Virus record (IMG/VR): IMGVR_UViG_3300042288_001762
Location: 1-29,033 of that record
Strand: one strand, 5' to 3'
DNA: 29,033 bases
From: a virus
The position numbers were made by a program, and so were the translations under genes. A model generated the notes under the pieces. That model was not told the DNA's origin, did no database searches, and saw only the letters and a program-made list of their open reading frames with translations. Position 1 is the stretch's first letter, and each line of letters starts with the position of its first letter. Of this stretch, positions 9,201 through 16,021 are shown in pieces.

Positions 9201-10718
9201 GAACGTGTTGTCCATGTTCGGCACTGTGTACTTGGCGTCCTTGCGCGGCACGTATTTAATTTTGCCGTTTACAAGAGCCGCCACCATCGGCATGTCTGAT
9301 TTTTCTTCGCCGGGAAACATCAGCGGCATATCGGCGAGTTCTTGCGGCGTCTTGTACTCTGTCTTGCCGGTATTGGCGTCTTTTACAGGCACCACGAACG
9401 TGTGCAAATTATTACCCAGCTTGCGGGCGCCGGCAGCAAAACGCATGTCTACGCCCACCTTGCCAGACTCCGGCGTGCGGAGATAGTCGATAAAGCCGAA
9501 GTGGCTGGGCTGCACGCTGCGCGATTCTGCCGGCACGGCGTCCAGTGAGCCAATGCCGCCCTCGCCAAGTCTGGTCACGCGCGTCTGGTGGTCGAAGATT
9601 TCGGCGGGGTTGATTTCTTCAAGGCTGGACCCCAAACCAGACCCGATCAGCGCAGCCGTAATAGACTTGTTGAATACGCCGCTAGGAATATGGTCCAGAG
9701 ATTTCTTGGCCGTGGCTTTCCAAAGCAATTGCCGCAAAGCAGACTTATCCTTGACGAATCTTTCAGATATCAAATCCTCCGGGCCAAATACTTGCTGGAA
9801 CGTCATGCTGTCGCGGTCGTCGCTTTCGGCTTCTTTGCGGTTGACGGCGATCAGCTTCTTGGTGATGTCCAGAATGGCGTCCGGCGTAAGATTTTTATAC
9901 GGCTTGCCCAGCGTGCGCTTGGTAACTTCTTCGTCTAACTCTGTCTTGGCGAACTCCGCAGCAATAGCTTTGATCTTGGCAAGCTGATCTGCGCCCGGTT
10001 CTGGCTTAAATACGAGCCGCTGATAAAGCTTATCCAGCGTGCCGGCGTCGCCCTTCTGCATATTAACGGCCGTGATCTCGTTGCCCCACGCTTCCCGTAT
10101 TTGCTTGTCCTGCGCGCCGAGTGTTTTCAGCAGTGGCATAAGCGGAATCTTGGCCTGCCCGATCTGAATCTGGAACTCGCCGGTTTTGGGGTCCATGTAA
10201 TACCGGTGCGACCGGCCCTTACCGGGCAGCGTATTAACATGCGATTCAAGCTCGCCGTTATCTTTCTCGCGCGTGAACACGCCCGGCCTGAGTCGCAGTT
10301 GATGCGCCAATGTGTATTCGACACCTTTGTTTACAAACGTACCCGAGTCGGTGAGATATGGCACATTAGCTATAGTCGCCTGTCGCGTAGCGACAGGCTT
10401 TTCCGAGCCATTTTCTGTTAAAGTCCACGTACCTGTTAACTTTCGCGCTAACGAGCCGCGAGTTAATACAGCTTTCTTTTGATCTTTACGCGAGTAACGT
10501 TCGGGGCCGGCATAGCCCACGTTTGTTAACTTTAGCGTGTACAGGTCGTTTTGAATTGGCTCAATACCGGAAGCCGACTTCAGCGCCTCGTTAAAGATAT
10601 TATCTCGCAGCGCATTCACGTCGCCGAAAGCGCGCGTTTGCTGCTGCGGAAATGCCGGCGCTGGCAAAGAAGGCACGGCAGGGTCGCGAAGCGGTGGAAG
10701 CGGGTCTGACATCGTCAC
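6288..10718 (-). CDS. Fused RNA polymerase beta and N-terminal beta-prime subunit
   Basis: A 1476-residue chain. Beta features come first: the fork/lobe motif GTFVNKGVEYT (126), the rifampicin-pocket region INPAEIFDHQTRVTRLGEGG (369-388), SVQPSHFGFIDYLRTPE (401), QALPLENAEAP (about 533), GRNYEDAVVISE (656) and GDKITGRFGDKGV with both active-site lysines (792, 800). GGTEGAKRVGMLELGALLSHGA (932-953) marks the beta C-terminus. Beta-prime starts near 1013 (IMALTDKNIDELAGARE), has no cysteines where the first zinc finger should be, and continues through LLSSTVDLVGRAVI, INRAPVLHR and the catalytic AADFDGDAMQ (Asp 1383, 1385, 1387). It ends near E. coli beta-prime residue 600. The start may be GTG 10718, which overlaps the previous stop (GTGA), or ATG 10712; AAGGGG lies upstream. 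It needs the 646-residue gene to complete beta-prime. No alpha, omega or sigma subunit is visible in the window. Confidence 0.96.
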   Translation of the reverse strand: MTMSDPLPPLRDPAVPSLPAPAFPQQQTRAFGDVNALRDNIFNEALKSASGIEPIQNDLYTLKLTNVGYAGPERYSRKDQKKAVLTRGSLARKLTGTWTLTENGSEKPVATRQATIANVPYLTDSGTFVNKGVEYTLAHQLRLRPGVFTREKDNGELESHVNTLPGKGRSHRYYMDPKTGEFQIQIGQAKIPLMPLLKTLGAQDKQIREAWGNEITAVNMQKGDAGTLDKLYQRLVFKPEPGADQLAKIKAIAAEFAKTELDEEVTKRTLGKPYKNLTPDAILDITKKLIAVNRKEAESDDRDSMTFQQVFGPEDLISERFVKDKSALRQLLWKATAKKSLDHIPSGVFNKSITAALIGSGLGSSLEEINPAEIFDHQTRVTRLGEGGIGSLDAVPAESRSVQPSHFGFIDYLRTPESGKVGVDMRFAAGARKLGNNLHTFVVPVKDANTGKTEYKTPQELADMPLMFPGEEKSDMPMVAALVNGKIKYVPRKDAKYTVPNMDNTFSALTNMVPMKSMVKGQRVIMGSRMFTQALPLENAEAPFVQSAKFDGDGSVSHEDEMGEKLGAIKAEVGGQVLSVSPDEMIIRDKDGNKHVVDLYNDMPFNRKTFWTQQPTVKPGDTVKPGQLIATSNFTDKNGTAALGLNLRVGYTPFRGRNYEDAVVISESAAKRLTSQHMYQHEAEWDDNTHVGKKAFLSLFPAEYDKKMLDKFDANGAVQKGTVVNFGDPLVLVAKKRDTVYGKVHRGRAGAFANETMTWDHHSPGVVTDVEHTKKGVSVVVKSQAQMEVGDKITGRFGDKGVVSEIVPDHQMPHDAQNRPLEILVSPLGLVSRVNPAQIVETALGKVAEKTGQQFKIKDFDNENDLVEMATNELAKHGLTDTEDLIDPETGRKIRGVLTGNRFFMKLHHTAESKGQGRSIGGYTAEGTPAKGGTEGAKRVGMLELGALLSHGAGKVVRDAKMVRGQANPEYWTQFMAGYDPPLPKVPHVYEKFVNQLRGSGVNVVRTGTKTNIMALTDKNIDELAGARELQNAETVDWKGNLKPVKGGLFDETLTGGHNGNRWSKITLHEPMPNPIMEEPIRRTLGLTEKKFRAVLAGQEQLNNKTGPTAIRDALKDINLPRAVEQARADIKSGRTTLRDAAVRRLAFLKGAEATGVHPKDWMQTKVGVLPPAFRPVSTMGAKKMQLIDDANYLYKELLESNNVLKDASGMLSDVGNERLALYDSMKAVTGLGDPQHPKNVERNVRGFLSKIFGDSPKFGTMQRKLLSSTVDLVGRAVITPNPDLDMDEVALPEDKAWEIYKPFVVRGLIRRGSPRMNALRAVEERNKEAFAELNVQMNSKPIIINRAPVLHRYGVMAFYPRLTKNKVMEVNPVITKGFAADFDGDAMQYHVPSTEEAAKEAIEKMMPSKNLFAAANFKAHYVPNKDYQTGVYLASSKMNNKSKPRVYRTKKDALAAYRRGDIDVDTPVHIVEDKA

Positions 10719-11734
10719 ACCCCTTCAGCAGTCGGTTCTTTCGCCTTGGCTACGTCTTTTACCTGCGCCAGTTCCTGCGGGTCGATCCAGACCGGCAACG
10801 TGTTCTTCATGCGTTCTTTGGCCGCGAGAGCTTTGGCCATGTTTTTGGCGGCAGATTCAGAACGAGTCTTGTCGTACATGTATTTGCCGCCGATGGCGCC
10901 GCCGCCTAAAGTGGCGGCAACTCCCAGCGTCGCATATAAAGTCGGAAGATCATGAAAAAATGTTTTCAATACCGGCCATTTTGTTGGGTTAGCGCTGGGT
11001 ATGTAATCAGTCCACGCGGCTTTCTTTTCGGCATAAGCGTTATAGGCTTCGTCAAGAAACTCGTTTACAGACGCTTTCTTTTCTTTTTTCTTGTCGCTTT
11101 TATCGTCTTGCAGCAGTTCATTAAAGTACTGTTTACGAGCGTCTTCGACGTTATTGTATTGTTCTTTCTTTTTCTCGGCTTCAAGCTGCGGCGCCACTGA
11201 CATGTCGTATAACGCCTTTCCGCCCGCGACGCCAAGGCCGGCCCCACCAACGTTCAAAGCAGCGTTCCACGCGTTGTAACCGGAACCGCGGTCAAACCAT
11301 GATTTGCCCAAAACCGGTTCGAGGAAAGGGAAAATTGAACTGGGTATGTGCTTGCCCATAAACTCGTGCACGGGTTTTGTGTTTAACCCCGCGCCAGCGC
11401 CTGCGCCAACTGCGCCAGCAATAGCCGCGTTCCGCAGTTTCGTTTTTTTATCAGAAAGGGCCGCGGCAAGAATGGCGCTAGCACCACCAGTGGCAAGCGG
11501 CGTCGCAACGCTGTATGCGTCAAAAGCTATTTTTTGCGGGGCGGCGTCTAAATCCGGAACGTCAAGCGCCACTGATTGGTAGTCAGGCGCAGGTGGCGCG
11601 TTTTTAGCAAGTTGCTCTTCAAAGCGCTTACGCAGTTTTTTGGCTAAGTAATACAAACCAGTGGCTGAGGCCCCGACACCGGTGCCTAGCACAATATTGT
11701 TCATGATTTCTTTGCCGTCTTCTGCGTAACCCAT
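10715..11734 (-). CDS. Glycine-zipper membrane-associated protein
   Basis: A 339-residue protein with several Gly/Ala-rich hydrophobic stretches: NNIVLGTGVGASATGLYYLA near residue 15, a run AIAGAVGAGAGAGL near 105, a second Gly/Ala stretch near 165 and a last one (LGVAATLGGGAIGG) near 270. Charged Lys/Glu-rich linkers lie between them (about 190-240, KKEKKASVNEFLDEAYNAYAEKKAA). This pattern fits proteins that insert in or perforate membranes, such as ejected phage virion proteins. No family is recognised. It starts at ATG 11734 with GGTGGA upstream, and its stop overlaps the start of the fused RNAP gene, so the two are translationally coupled. A virion or RNAP-delivery role is inferred. Confidence 0.7.
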   Translation of the reverse strand: MGYAEDGKEIMNNIVLGTGVGASATGLYYLAKKLRKRFEEQLAKNAPPAPDYQSVALDVPDLDAAPQKIAFDAYSVATPLATGGASAILAAALSDKKTKLRNAAIAGAVGAGAGAGLNTKPVHEFMGKHIPSSIFPFLEPVLGKSWFDRGSGYNAWNAALNVGGAGLGVAGGKALYDMSVAPQLEAEKKKEQYNNVEDARKQYFNELLQDDKSDKKKEKKASVNEFLDEAYNAYAEKKAAWTDYIPSANPTKWPVLKTFFHDLPTLYATLGVAATLGGGAIGGKYMYDKTRSESAAKNMAKALAAKERMKNTLPVWIDPQELAQVKDVAKAKEPTAEGV

Positions 11735-11746
11735 AGTTGTCCACCA

Positions 11747-12094
11747 TTATTTGGGCGGAATCATGCCATATACCTGACACCACTCCAACCAGACTCGAAA
11801 GTGTTTGCGCTCGTCATCCCAATGGTCGGCGCGCTTTTGCAGCATGTACCAACCGTTGACTATTTTATCACTGATGTCGTCAAATTCGGCTTTTTGTGCG
11901 GTATCCCAAAGTTCGAACATTTTCGACTTAAAATCCATTCGAAAGTCGATGTTGTCTAGCTCTTCTTGTTTTAAATTAGGCTGAACCCCCGGTTGCGCAA
12001 TAACAGGAAAACCTTCTGGAGTGCCCGGCCAATGCAGCCTGTGATTGCCGTGCTGTCCTCCAGTGACTTCATCAAAATACTTCCGTGTACTCAC
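11747..12094 (-). CDS. Small hypothetical soluble protein
   Basis: A 115-residue protein, most likely starting at GTG 12094 with AAAGG upstream. It is charged and aromatic, with a helical second half (FKSKMFELWDTAQKAEFDDISDKIV then WYMLQKRADHWDDERKHFRVWLEWC). It has no membrane segment and no recognised motif. The Trp-rich helical C-terminus suggests a protein-protein contact surface. It lies between two glycine-zipper protein genes, with short gaps of 12 and 15 bases, so it belongs to the same transcription unit. Confidence 0.65.
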   Translation of the reverse strand: MSTRKYFDEVTGGQHGNHRLHWPGTPEGFPVIAQPGVQPNLKQEELDNIDFRMDFKSKMFELWDTAQKAEFDDISDKIVNGWYMLQKRADHWDDERKHFRVWLEWCQVYGMIPPK

Positions 12095-12109
12095 AGGAGC
12101 CTTTCGTTA

Positions 12110-12613
12110 CTAGATTGCCTCGCGGGCCTGTCTGTACTGCTTATACGCTTTTTGCGCTTTTAACCTGTCAGAATACACTTTGTAAGTATCGGCGAGTTCT
12201 TTGGCCTTAATAGCGTCGTCATCGACGTCTTCTTCGTGCAGCTTGGCAAGGCCGTAACCAAGGCCGGCACCACCAGCCAAACCGGCTGCGCCGCCGAGTC
12301 CTATCTGCGCAGCGCCAATGTCTTTTATGGCGTTGTAAGCGGTGCCAGACCCCAGAAAACCAAGGGTGCCGGCTGTGGCCGCCGTACCGGCAGTCCCAAG
12401 CATGCGACCGAGCCCCGCGCGGGTCGGGAGTTTGCTTGCAAGCCACGGCAAAGCTCTTGATCCAGCGGCTCTAAGTCCCGCCAAAATTGCGCCCAAATTC
12501 GCGCTCTTTTCCATGGCTTCCTTAACTTGACCGGGTTCAAGACCCATTTCGAAGCAGCGCGCGGCAAAGCCCAGTTTAAAAGCTGTCTTTTCGTCAATGC
12601 TATCTAAATCCAT
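12110..12613 (-). CDS. Glycine-zipper protein with N-terminal helical motif
   Basis: A 167-residue protein. The N-terminus (TAFKLGFAARCFEMGLEPGQ, residues 10-29) is a short amphipathic helical motif that I associate with uncharacterised phage proteins. The middle (about 75-130) is a long Gly/Ala run (GTAGTAATAGTLGFLGSG, then GLGGAAGLAGGAGLGYGLA) with GxxxG spacing typical of membrane-inserting or tightly packed helices. The C-terminus is Lys/Tyr/Asp-rich and helical. The ATG at 12613 has GGGAGAG four bases upstream, and the gene begins immediately after the preceding stop. It is probably a virion or membrane protein, with no biochemical function assigned. Confidence 0.7.
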   Translation of the reverse strand: MDLDSIDEKTAFKLGFAARCFEMGLEPGQVKEAMEKSANLGAILAGLRAAGSRALPWLASKLPTRAGLGRMLGTAGTAATAGTLGFLGSGTAYNAIKDIGAAQIGLGGAAGLAGGAGLGYGLAKLHEEDVDDDAIKAKELADTYKVYSDRLKAQKAYKQYRQAREAI

Positions 12614-12614
12614 G

Positions 12615-13115
12615 TCACTCTCCCGGCAGGATTAACTTTTTGGGGGTATTTTGCGTAGCCCCCATTGTAAAGTCTGGAGTGACGTGTTTTCCAGTGTTTC
12701 GGCCCAAAGGAAGAGAACCGGGCAAAGAAGTTTTAAAGTCTGCCGCGCTAACAAGTGAAATGCGGCTCTTGCGGGTCGGGCGGTGTTTCATAAACCACGC
12801 GTCGACGGCGGGGTCAGTCCTATCGCCTTGCTCTTTTGCCTCGTTCGTGCAGGCGAGCATTTCTTCGATCGCGCGAACAAGGTCGGACCGGTCAGCAGAA
12901 AGCCAAGAAGCTTTACTGGGGTTTTCGGCCGCAACGTGACGCAGTCTGGCGGCTTCTTCAGAAAGAGCCTGCGCCCGAAGCAAGAACTCTTTACGGGTTA
13001 GAACGTAAAACTCACCCGTGTCGTCGTCGTGCAGGCAGATAAAGCCATTTTCCGCGTAAAACTTGAGACCGCGGAACCTGTAACACTTCCCTGTAACTTT
13101 CTTGAGATCGGGCAT
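12615..13115 (-). CDS. Hypothetical protein, possible small beta domain plus helix
   Basis: A 166-residue protein. The N-terminal 45 residues look like a compact beta domain (CYRFRGLKFYAENGFICLHDDDTGEFYVL). A helical, alanine-rich middle follows (about 45-105), then a basic and Pro/Gly-rich tail ending in a TPKKLILPGE-type terminus. No known motif is seen. The start at ATG 13115 has an in-frame TAA four codons upstream, so a longer form is not possible. The ribosome site is weak (AAGG adjoining the ATG). It is the first gene after a 113-base gap that holds two inverted repeats. Confidence 0.65.
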   Translation of the reverse strand: MPDLKKVTGKCYRFRGLKFYAENGFICLHDDDTGEFYVLTRKEFLLRAQALSEEAARLRHVAAENPSKASWLSADRSDLVRAIEEMLACTNEAKEQGDRTDPAVDAWFMKHRPTRKSRISLVSAADFKTSLPGSLPLGRNTGKHVTPDFTMGATQNTPKKLILPGE

Positions 13116-13151
13116 CCTTGCACCTTACGTAGCTTATATCGGGCGTCAGCC

Positions 13152-13183
13152 TCCGTAATGCTTTGTATAGCTGACATTACGGA
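13152..13183 (-). promoter_or_regulatory. 9-bp inverted repeat in a short intergenic gap
   Basis: TCCGTAATG at 13152-13160 is matched by CATTACGGA at 13175-13183, with a 14-base loop. A second, overlapping pair (GTCAGC at 13145 and GCTGAC at 13170) could form an alternative or pseudoknot pairing. There is no U-tract after it. It lies 37 bases before the start of the gene at 13115, so it could be an operator or a leader structure. No promoter was identified with confidence. Confidence 0.35.
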
Positions 13184-13208
13184 TTTCAGCAACGGCATTC
13201 TATTTCCT

Positions 13209-13233
13209 GATAATTGCGCGGGAGGCAATTATC
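13209..13233 (-). other. Perfect 9-bp hairpin overlapping a stop codon
   Basis: GATAATTGC (13209-13217) and GCAATTATC (13225-13233) form a perfect 9-bp stem with a 7-base loop. The stem contains the TAA stop of the zinc-ribbon gene. The sequence after it on the minus strand has no run of T, so it is not a standard intrinsic terminator. It may stabilise the transcript end or slow ribosomes. Confidence 0.45.
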
Positions 13234-13492
13234 TCGAAGTGGGCTGCCCCGGCGGAAGACCCTCGCAATCGGGGCATTTCGTCCAGCTAATATTGTCGCC
13301 GGATCGAACGCGCCCGGTGCCGTTACAAGTTTTGCAATCTTTTGTGGGTACTTTGGGCTTTACCGGCGCCGACTCAGGAAGAAGAGCAGAATAAGCAGCC
13401 TCTGCAGCGACCAGCCCGATATAGTCTTTTTGCGGGACGGTTTCGGCATAGGGCACCACCGGCGAAAGCAAAACAAACAGCCAATCGAACAT
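13229..13492 (-). CDS. Membrane-anchored zinc-ribbon protein
   Basis: An 87-residue protein. The first 17 residues (MFDWLFVLLSPVVPYAE) are hydrophobic and could be a signal or anchor segment. The C-terminal part holds a DnaJ-type CxxCxGxG zinc-ribbon: DCKTCNGTGRVRSGDN at about 52-67 and KCPDCEG at about 72-78. Four cysteines are spaced to bind one zinc ion. The ATG at 13492 has AGGTG upstream. It follows the papain-like protease gene. The ribbon may contact protein or nucleic acid; no specific role is known. Confidence 0.7.
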   Translation of the reverse strand: MFDWLFVLLSPVVPYAETVPQKDYIGLVAAEAAYSALLPESAPVKPKVPTKDCKTCNGTGRVRSGDNISWTKCPDCEGLPPGQPTSR

Positions 13493-13580
13493 GCATGCAC
13501 CTATTAATATTTTGAAACTTAGCGCGGATCAGCACAAATTTATTATGTCGTTCCGCGCGACACGTCAAACTGATATGGCG

Positions 13581-14606
13581 CTAAATGTTGCCTAATGCAC
13601 CATATGACTTGAGTTTCTTGGGCGGCCAACCGTTGACGCCCGAAAACGCGATCATCGACCTGTTTTTGATATCTGACCAACGTGCCCAGAATGAGCCCAC
13701 GGGGATATCGATGCTTGTACCCAGAATGCGCCGCGGGCCATCATTCCATTGGCCCCACGAATTCTGAACCAAAATCAGCGGCTCTTTGTAAATAGCTTTA
13801 ATAATGTCACGGTCGTCCGCCGCGAGGTAGGCAAGGGCGTGGGCCCAAGACCCTTTTCTTGAACTTACGCCATGTTCATTTCGCGCACTCGAAAAACCTT
13901 CTGAGCCGCACGAACTAATACAGTAACCATTGGCTAATAGATCGCGAAGCTGTTCATAGTCTTCGACATCGGTGGCTGTGCGAACAAGATGGTCTTTGCC
14001 GATCGCTAACCACGATTCGGGCGGTGTCTTTGAGCCGTAGATGCCGGCATTGCGCGAACTGTACTGCGTGAAATCGACATTGATCTCGTCGTACTTTTTG
14101 CGCAGCCATAAGCCAGATTCTTTTACGGCGACAAGCGCGGCTTCACCGCAACTCCAGCCATCGCCGCCGTGCCGGCGCCAATTGTAAAACGCTTCCGTAG
14201 CCAGAACGCCGTTAAGTCGCGCGGTATCGCTAACCTCGGGCGCGCCCTCCAGCTTGCCGCTAACTTCGTCGGGCTTGCCGCTTGTAATGTCGCAGCACAT
14301 CGTGCCCAAGCACGCGTTACGGGTCGACCAGCTTACACAGTCGCCACGGCCTTGCGCTCCGCCGGGCAATGACTCTGGATATACTTCCAGAATTTCCATG
14401 AACGGCGTGCTGAGCTTGCCCTTGCCGCTTTCTTCAAGCCCGTACGCCTGACACGCCATGGCGCCGTTCGGAATACCGCCCGCGGCAGCAATTTCAGCCC
14501 ACAGCCGCTCGTCAGCTTCTGGGTTTGAATAAACGCCTACAAAGCCTTTTTCGTACGCGCTAACAACGTCGTAGACATTGTCAAAAAATACTTCTGTGTC
14601 GGCCAT
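13581..14606 (-). CDS. Papain-like (C1-type) cysteine protease
   Basis: A 341-residue protein with the catalytic signature of the papain fold. QGRGDCVSWS (residues 85-94) gives the oxyanion glutamine 85 and nucleophile Cys 90. GSWAHALAYL (252-261) gives His 256. QNSWGQWNDG (281-290) gives Asn 282 in the classic NSWG motif. All four key residues are in order and spaced as in C1A peptidases. The N-terminal 80 residues are extra and lack a signal peptide, so they may be a propeptide or an anchoring domain. It lies between a zinc-ribbon gene and a small Ig-like gene, about 1.4 kb from the metalloprotease. Possible roles are processing of virion proteins, host-protein cleavage or exit; the substrate is unknown. 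No good Shine-Dalgarno site precedes ATG 14606. Confidence 0.88.
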   Translation of the reverse strand: MADTEVFFDNVYDVVSAYEKGFVGVYSNPEADERLWAEIAAAGGIPNGAMACQAYGLEESGKGKLSTPFMEILEVYPESLPGGAQGRGDCVSWSTRNACLGTMCCDITSGKPDEVSGKLEGAPEVSDTARLNGVLATEAFYNWRRHGGDGWSCGEAALVAVKESGLWLRKKYDEINVDFTQYSSRNAGIYGSKTPPESWLAIGKDHLVRTATDVEDYEQLRDLLANGYCISSCGSEGFSSARNEHGVSSRKGSWAHALAYLAADDRDIIKAIYKEPLILVQNSWGQWNDGPRRILGTSIDIPVGSFWARWSDIKNRSMIAFSGVNGWPPKKLKSYGALGNI

Positions 14607-14629
14607 AGTTTGTTATTTGGTTAGGGATA

Positions 14630-14655
14630 CGCCCCGCCGCCGAAACGGCGGGGCG
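14630..14655 (-). terminator. GC-rich 10-bp hairpin after the Ig-like gene (no U-tract)
   Basis: CGCCCCGCCG (14630-14639) and CGGCGGGGCG (14646-14655) form a perfect 10-bp stem with a 6-base loop. It lies about 20 bases after the stop at 14675 and before the protease start at 14606. No run of T follows on the minus strand, so if it ends transcription it is not a standard intrinsic terminator. It could also be a mRNA-stabilising or leader hairpin for the protease gene. Confidence 0.5.
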
Positions 14656-14674
14656 CAACCAATGCGTTCAAATC

Positions 14675-15076
14675 TCACTCGTCCGTTAAATTTTCGTCCG
14701 TATCTACGACTTCGTTAGAAACAACCGGCGCTTCTTCAGCAGGGGTTATTTCGGGTTCCGTCACTGATTCTTTTACGCGTCGCTCACCGACTAACGACAC
14801 TCCCAGCGCGCCGGGGGCCGCCGGTGCAATTGTGTCGACAGCAACAAACTTGAGTTCTGCGGCTTCGGAACGATTTCCAGCGTCATCTACATCAACCAGC
14901 AGTAACACAACTTCTGCGTCTTGCGGAACATCTACCGAACCCAAATCAACCGACGAACCGGCGTGCGTTGTAACGGCGCGCTTAACGCCATTTACAGCTA
15001 CGCTCAATTCACGCGTGACGACGTCAGAATCGACAGGAGGTGCCGCAGAAACAGCATACGTCAAGACATCGGCCAT
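14675..15076 (-). CDS. Ig/fibronectin-like small protein
   Basis: A 133-residue protein starting at ATG 15076, chosen because AAAGGAG lies about eight bases upstream and an intrinsic terminator sits just before it. Residues 1-90 have the strand pattern of a bacterial Ig or fibronectin-III-like domain (SRELSVAVNGVKR-like, QDAEVVLLLVDVDDAGNRSEA, VDTIAPAAPG linker). The acidic tail is Glu/Val/Thr-rich and probably disordered. The same frame stays open upstream to ATG 15241 and would add a hydrophobic segment (FVLLLVAVWVALLFCVII), but that extension contains the terminator. A structural or adhesive role is inferred. Confidence 0.7.
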   Translation of the reverse strand: MADVLTYAVSAAPPVDSDVVTRELSVAVNGVKRAVTTHAGSSVDLGSVDVPQDAEVVLLLVDVDDAGNRSEAAELKFVAVDTIAPAAPGALGVSLVGERRVKESVTEPEITPAEEAPVVSNEVVDTDENLTDE

Positions 15077-15100
15077 AGGTTTTCTCCTTTGCTCGAAAAC

Positions 15101-15127
15101 AAAAAAACGAGGCGTTTGCGGACGCCT
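15101..15127 (-). terminator. Intrinsic terminator
   Basis: AGGCGT (15110-15115) and ACGCCT (15122-15127) form a 6-bp GC-rich stem with a 6-base loop. On the minus strand it is followed by CG and then seven T residues (15101-15107). This is a canonical rho-independent terminator for the unit read from higher coordinates through the signal-anchored gene at 15683-15243. The next gene starts 25 bases later with its own strong ribosome site. Confidence 0.75.
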
Positions 15128-15242
15128 AGTCAGCATGTTGTCTATGATAACACAAAACAAAAGTGCCACCCACACCGCGACCAACAACAATACAAAATTG
15201 TTGGTCGACGGGTTGGGCAACATTCCCGCAAAAACAATCATG

Positions 15243-15683
15243 TTATTTAAGCGCCGACGCAATGATAATCTGGCACGCCTTCGCAAGCTTCTGCTGCGTC
15301 TCTTCATTTGTTGGCAGCACGTCGTCTGTACCTAACTGGGCCTTGAACACATTTTCAATAGCCACGTCGAGACCTTCGTACTTGCCGGGAGTTTCAACAG
15401 CAAGCTGCAACGTGTTCGCCTGAAAGTCCGCCCACTTTTCCGTTGTCTTAATTCGCGCGCCTTTGTCGCGGTTCAGGACGCGCAGCATGCCGTTGTACGT
15501 GCCGGCAACGTGCTGCTTGTCTTCAGCCGTAGCCGATTCAAGTGCCGTTACAACAGCTACATCAGTCTCGACATCTACGGGCGCGGGAACAGGGACCGGT
15601 TTCGGCGCGGGAAGCTTTATACCGTTCGGATACACCAGCGCCAGCAACAATATCAGTCCGGCAACCCATACGAGCTTTTTCAT
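15243..15683 (-). CDS. Signal-anchored hypothetical protein
   Basis: A 146-residue protein with a clear N-terminal signal or anchor segment (KKLVWVAGLILLLALVYPNG), a Pro/Val-rich linker (KLPAPKPVPVPAPVD) and a helical, charged extracytoplasmic domain of about 100 residues. No cysteine follows the hydrophobic segment in lipobox position, so it is not an obvious lipoprotein. The C-terminus ends in a helix (LAKACQIIIASALK). The ATG at 15683 has GGAG upstream. It lies in a run of small membrane genes. Linker-anchored proteins of this kind occur in phage lysis or exclusion modules, but no function is assigned. Confidence 0.7.
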   Translation of the reverse strand: MKKLVWVAGLILLLALVYPNGIKLPAPKPVPVPAPVDVETDVAVVTALESATAEDKQHVAGTYNGMLRVLNRDKGARIKTTEKWADFQANTLQLAVETPGKYEGLDVAIENVFKAQLGTDDVLPTNEETQQKLAKACQIIIASALK

Positions 15684-15705
15684 GGTTTTTCTCCAAACTT
15701 GTAAA

Positions 15706-15987
15706 TCAGACGTTCTTGGCCGGCGGAATGTGCTCGACGATGACGCGCAGCAGATTCGTGCACGCCTCGACGCCCTGCGGGCAATCTTCAGAAGCCAGCT
15801 TGTCGCGAAGCTCTGTAACGGCTACGAGGTCGTCAACAATTGTAACGGCGATCGACTTGTTGGTAACGGGCGTTTGCACGCCGCCGCGCCGCAGCAGGCC
15901 GCGCACTAACGACAACAGTTCTTTGCGGTACGCCACGGCGACGACACCGACAAATACACCAAGGGCAAGAATTTGAAATTGAGTCAT
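15706..15987 (-). CDS. Small membrane-anchored protein
   Basis: A 93-residue protein. It has one N-terminal membrane segment (FQILALGVFVGVVAVAY, about 4-20) followed by a basic patch (RKELLSLVRGLLRRGG) and a cytoplasmic helical domain with two cysteines (EDCPQGVEACTNLL, about 67-80). The ATG at 15987 has AGGAG upstream. It belongs to the same unit as the gene at 15683. No family is recognised. The cysteine pair could form a disulphide or a metal site. Confidence 0.65.
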   Translation of the reverse strand: MTQFQILALGVFVGVVAVAYRKELLSLVRGLLRRGGVQTPVTNKSIAVTIVDDLVAVTELRDKLASEDCPQGVEACTNLLRVIVEHIPPAKNV

Positions 15988-16021
15988 AGTTTAGCTCCTT
16001 ACAAGATATCGTTTGATTTTA

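Noticed and set aside
12998-13228. 76-codon minus-strand frame over the 113-base gap
   Set aside because: It overlaps the real start of the gene at 13115 in another frame and needs an alternative start. Its N-terminal part looks protein-like, but there is no ribosome site.
13519-13584. TTAGCGC/GCGCTAA inverted pair around the zinc-ribbon to protease gap
   Set aside because: Seven bases with a loop of over 50, and no U-tract or other support.
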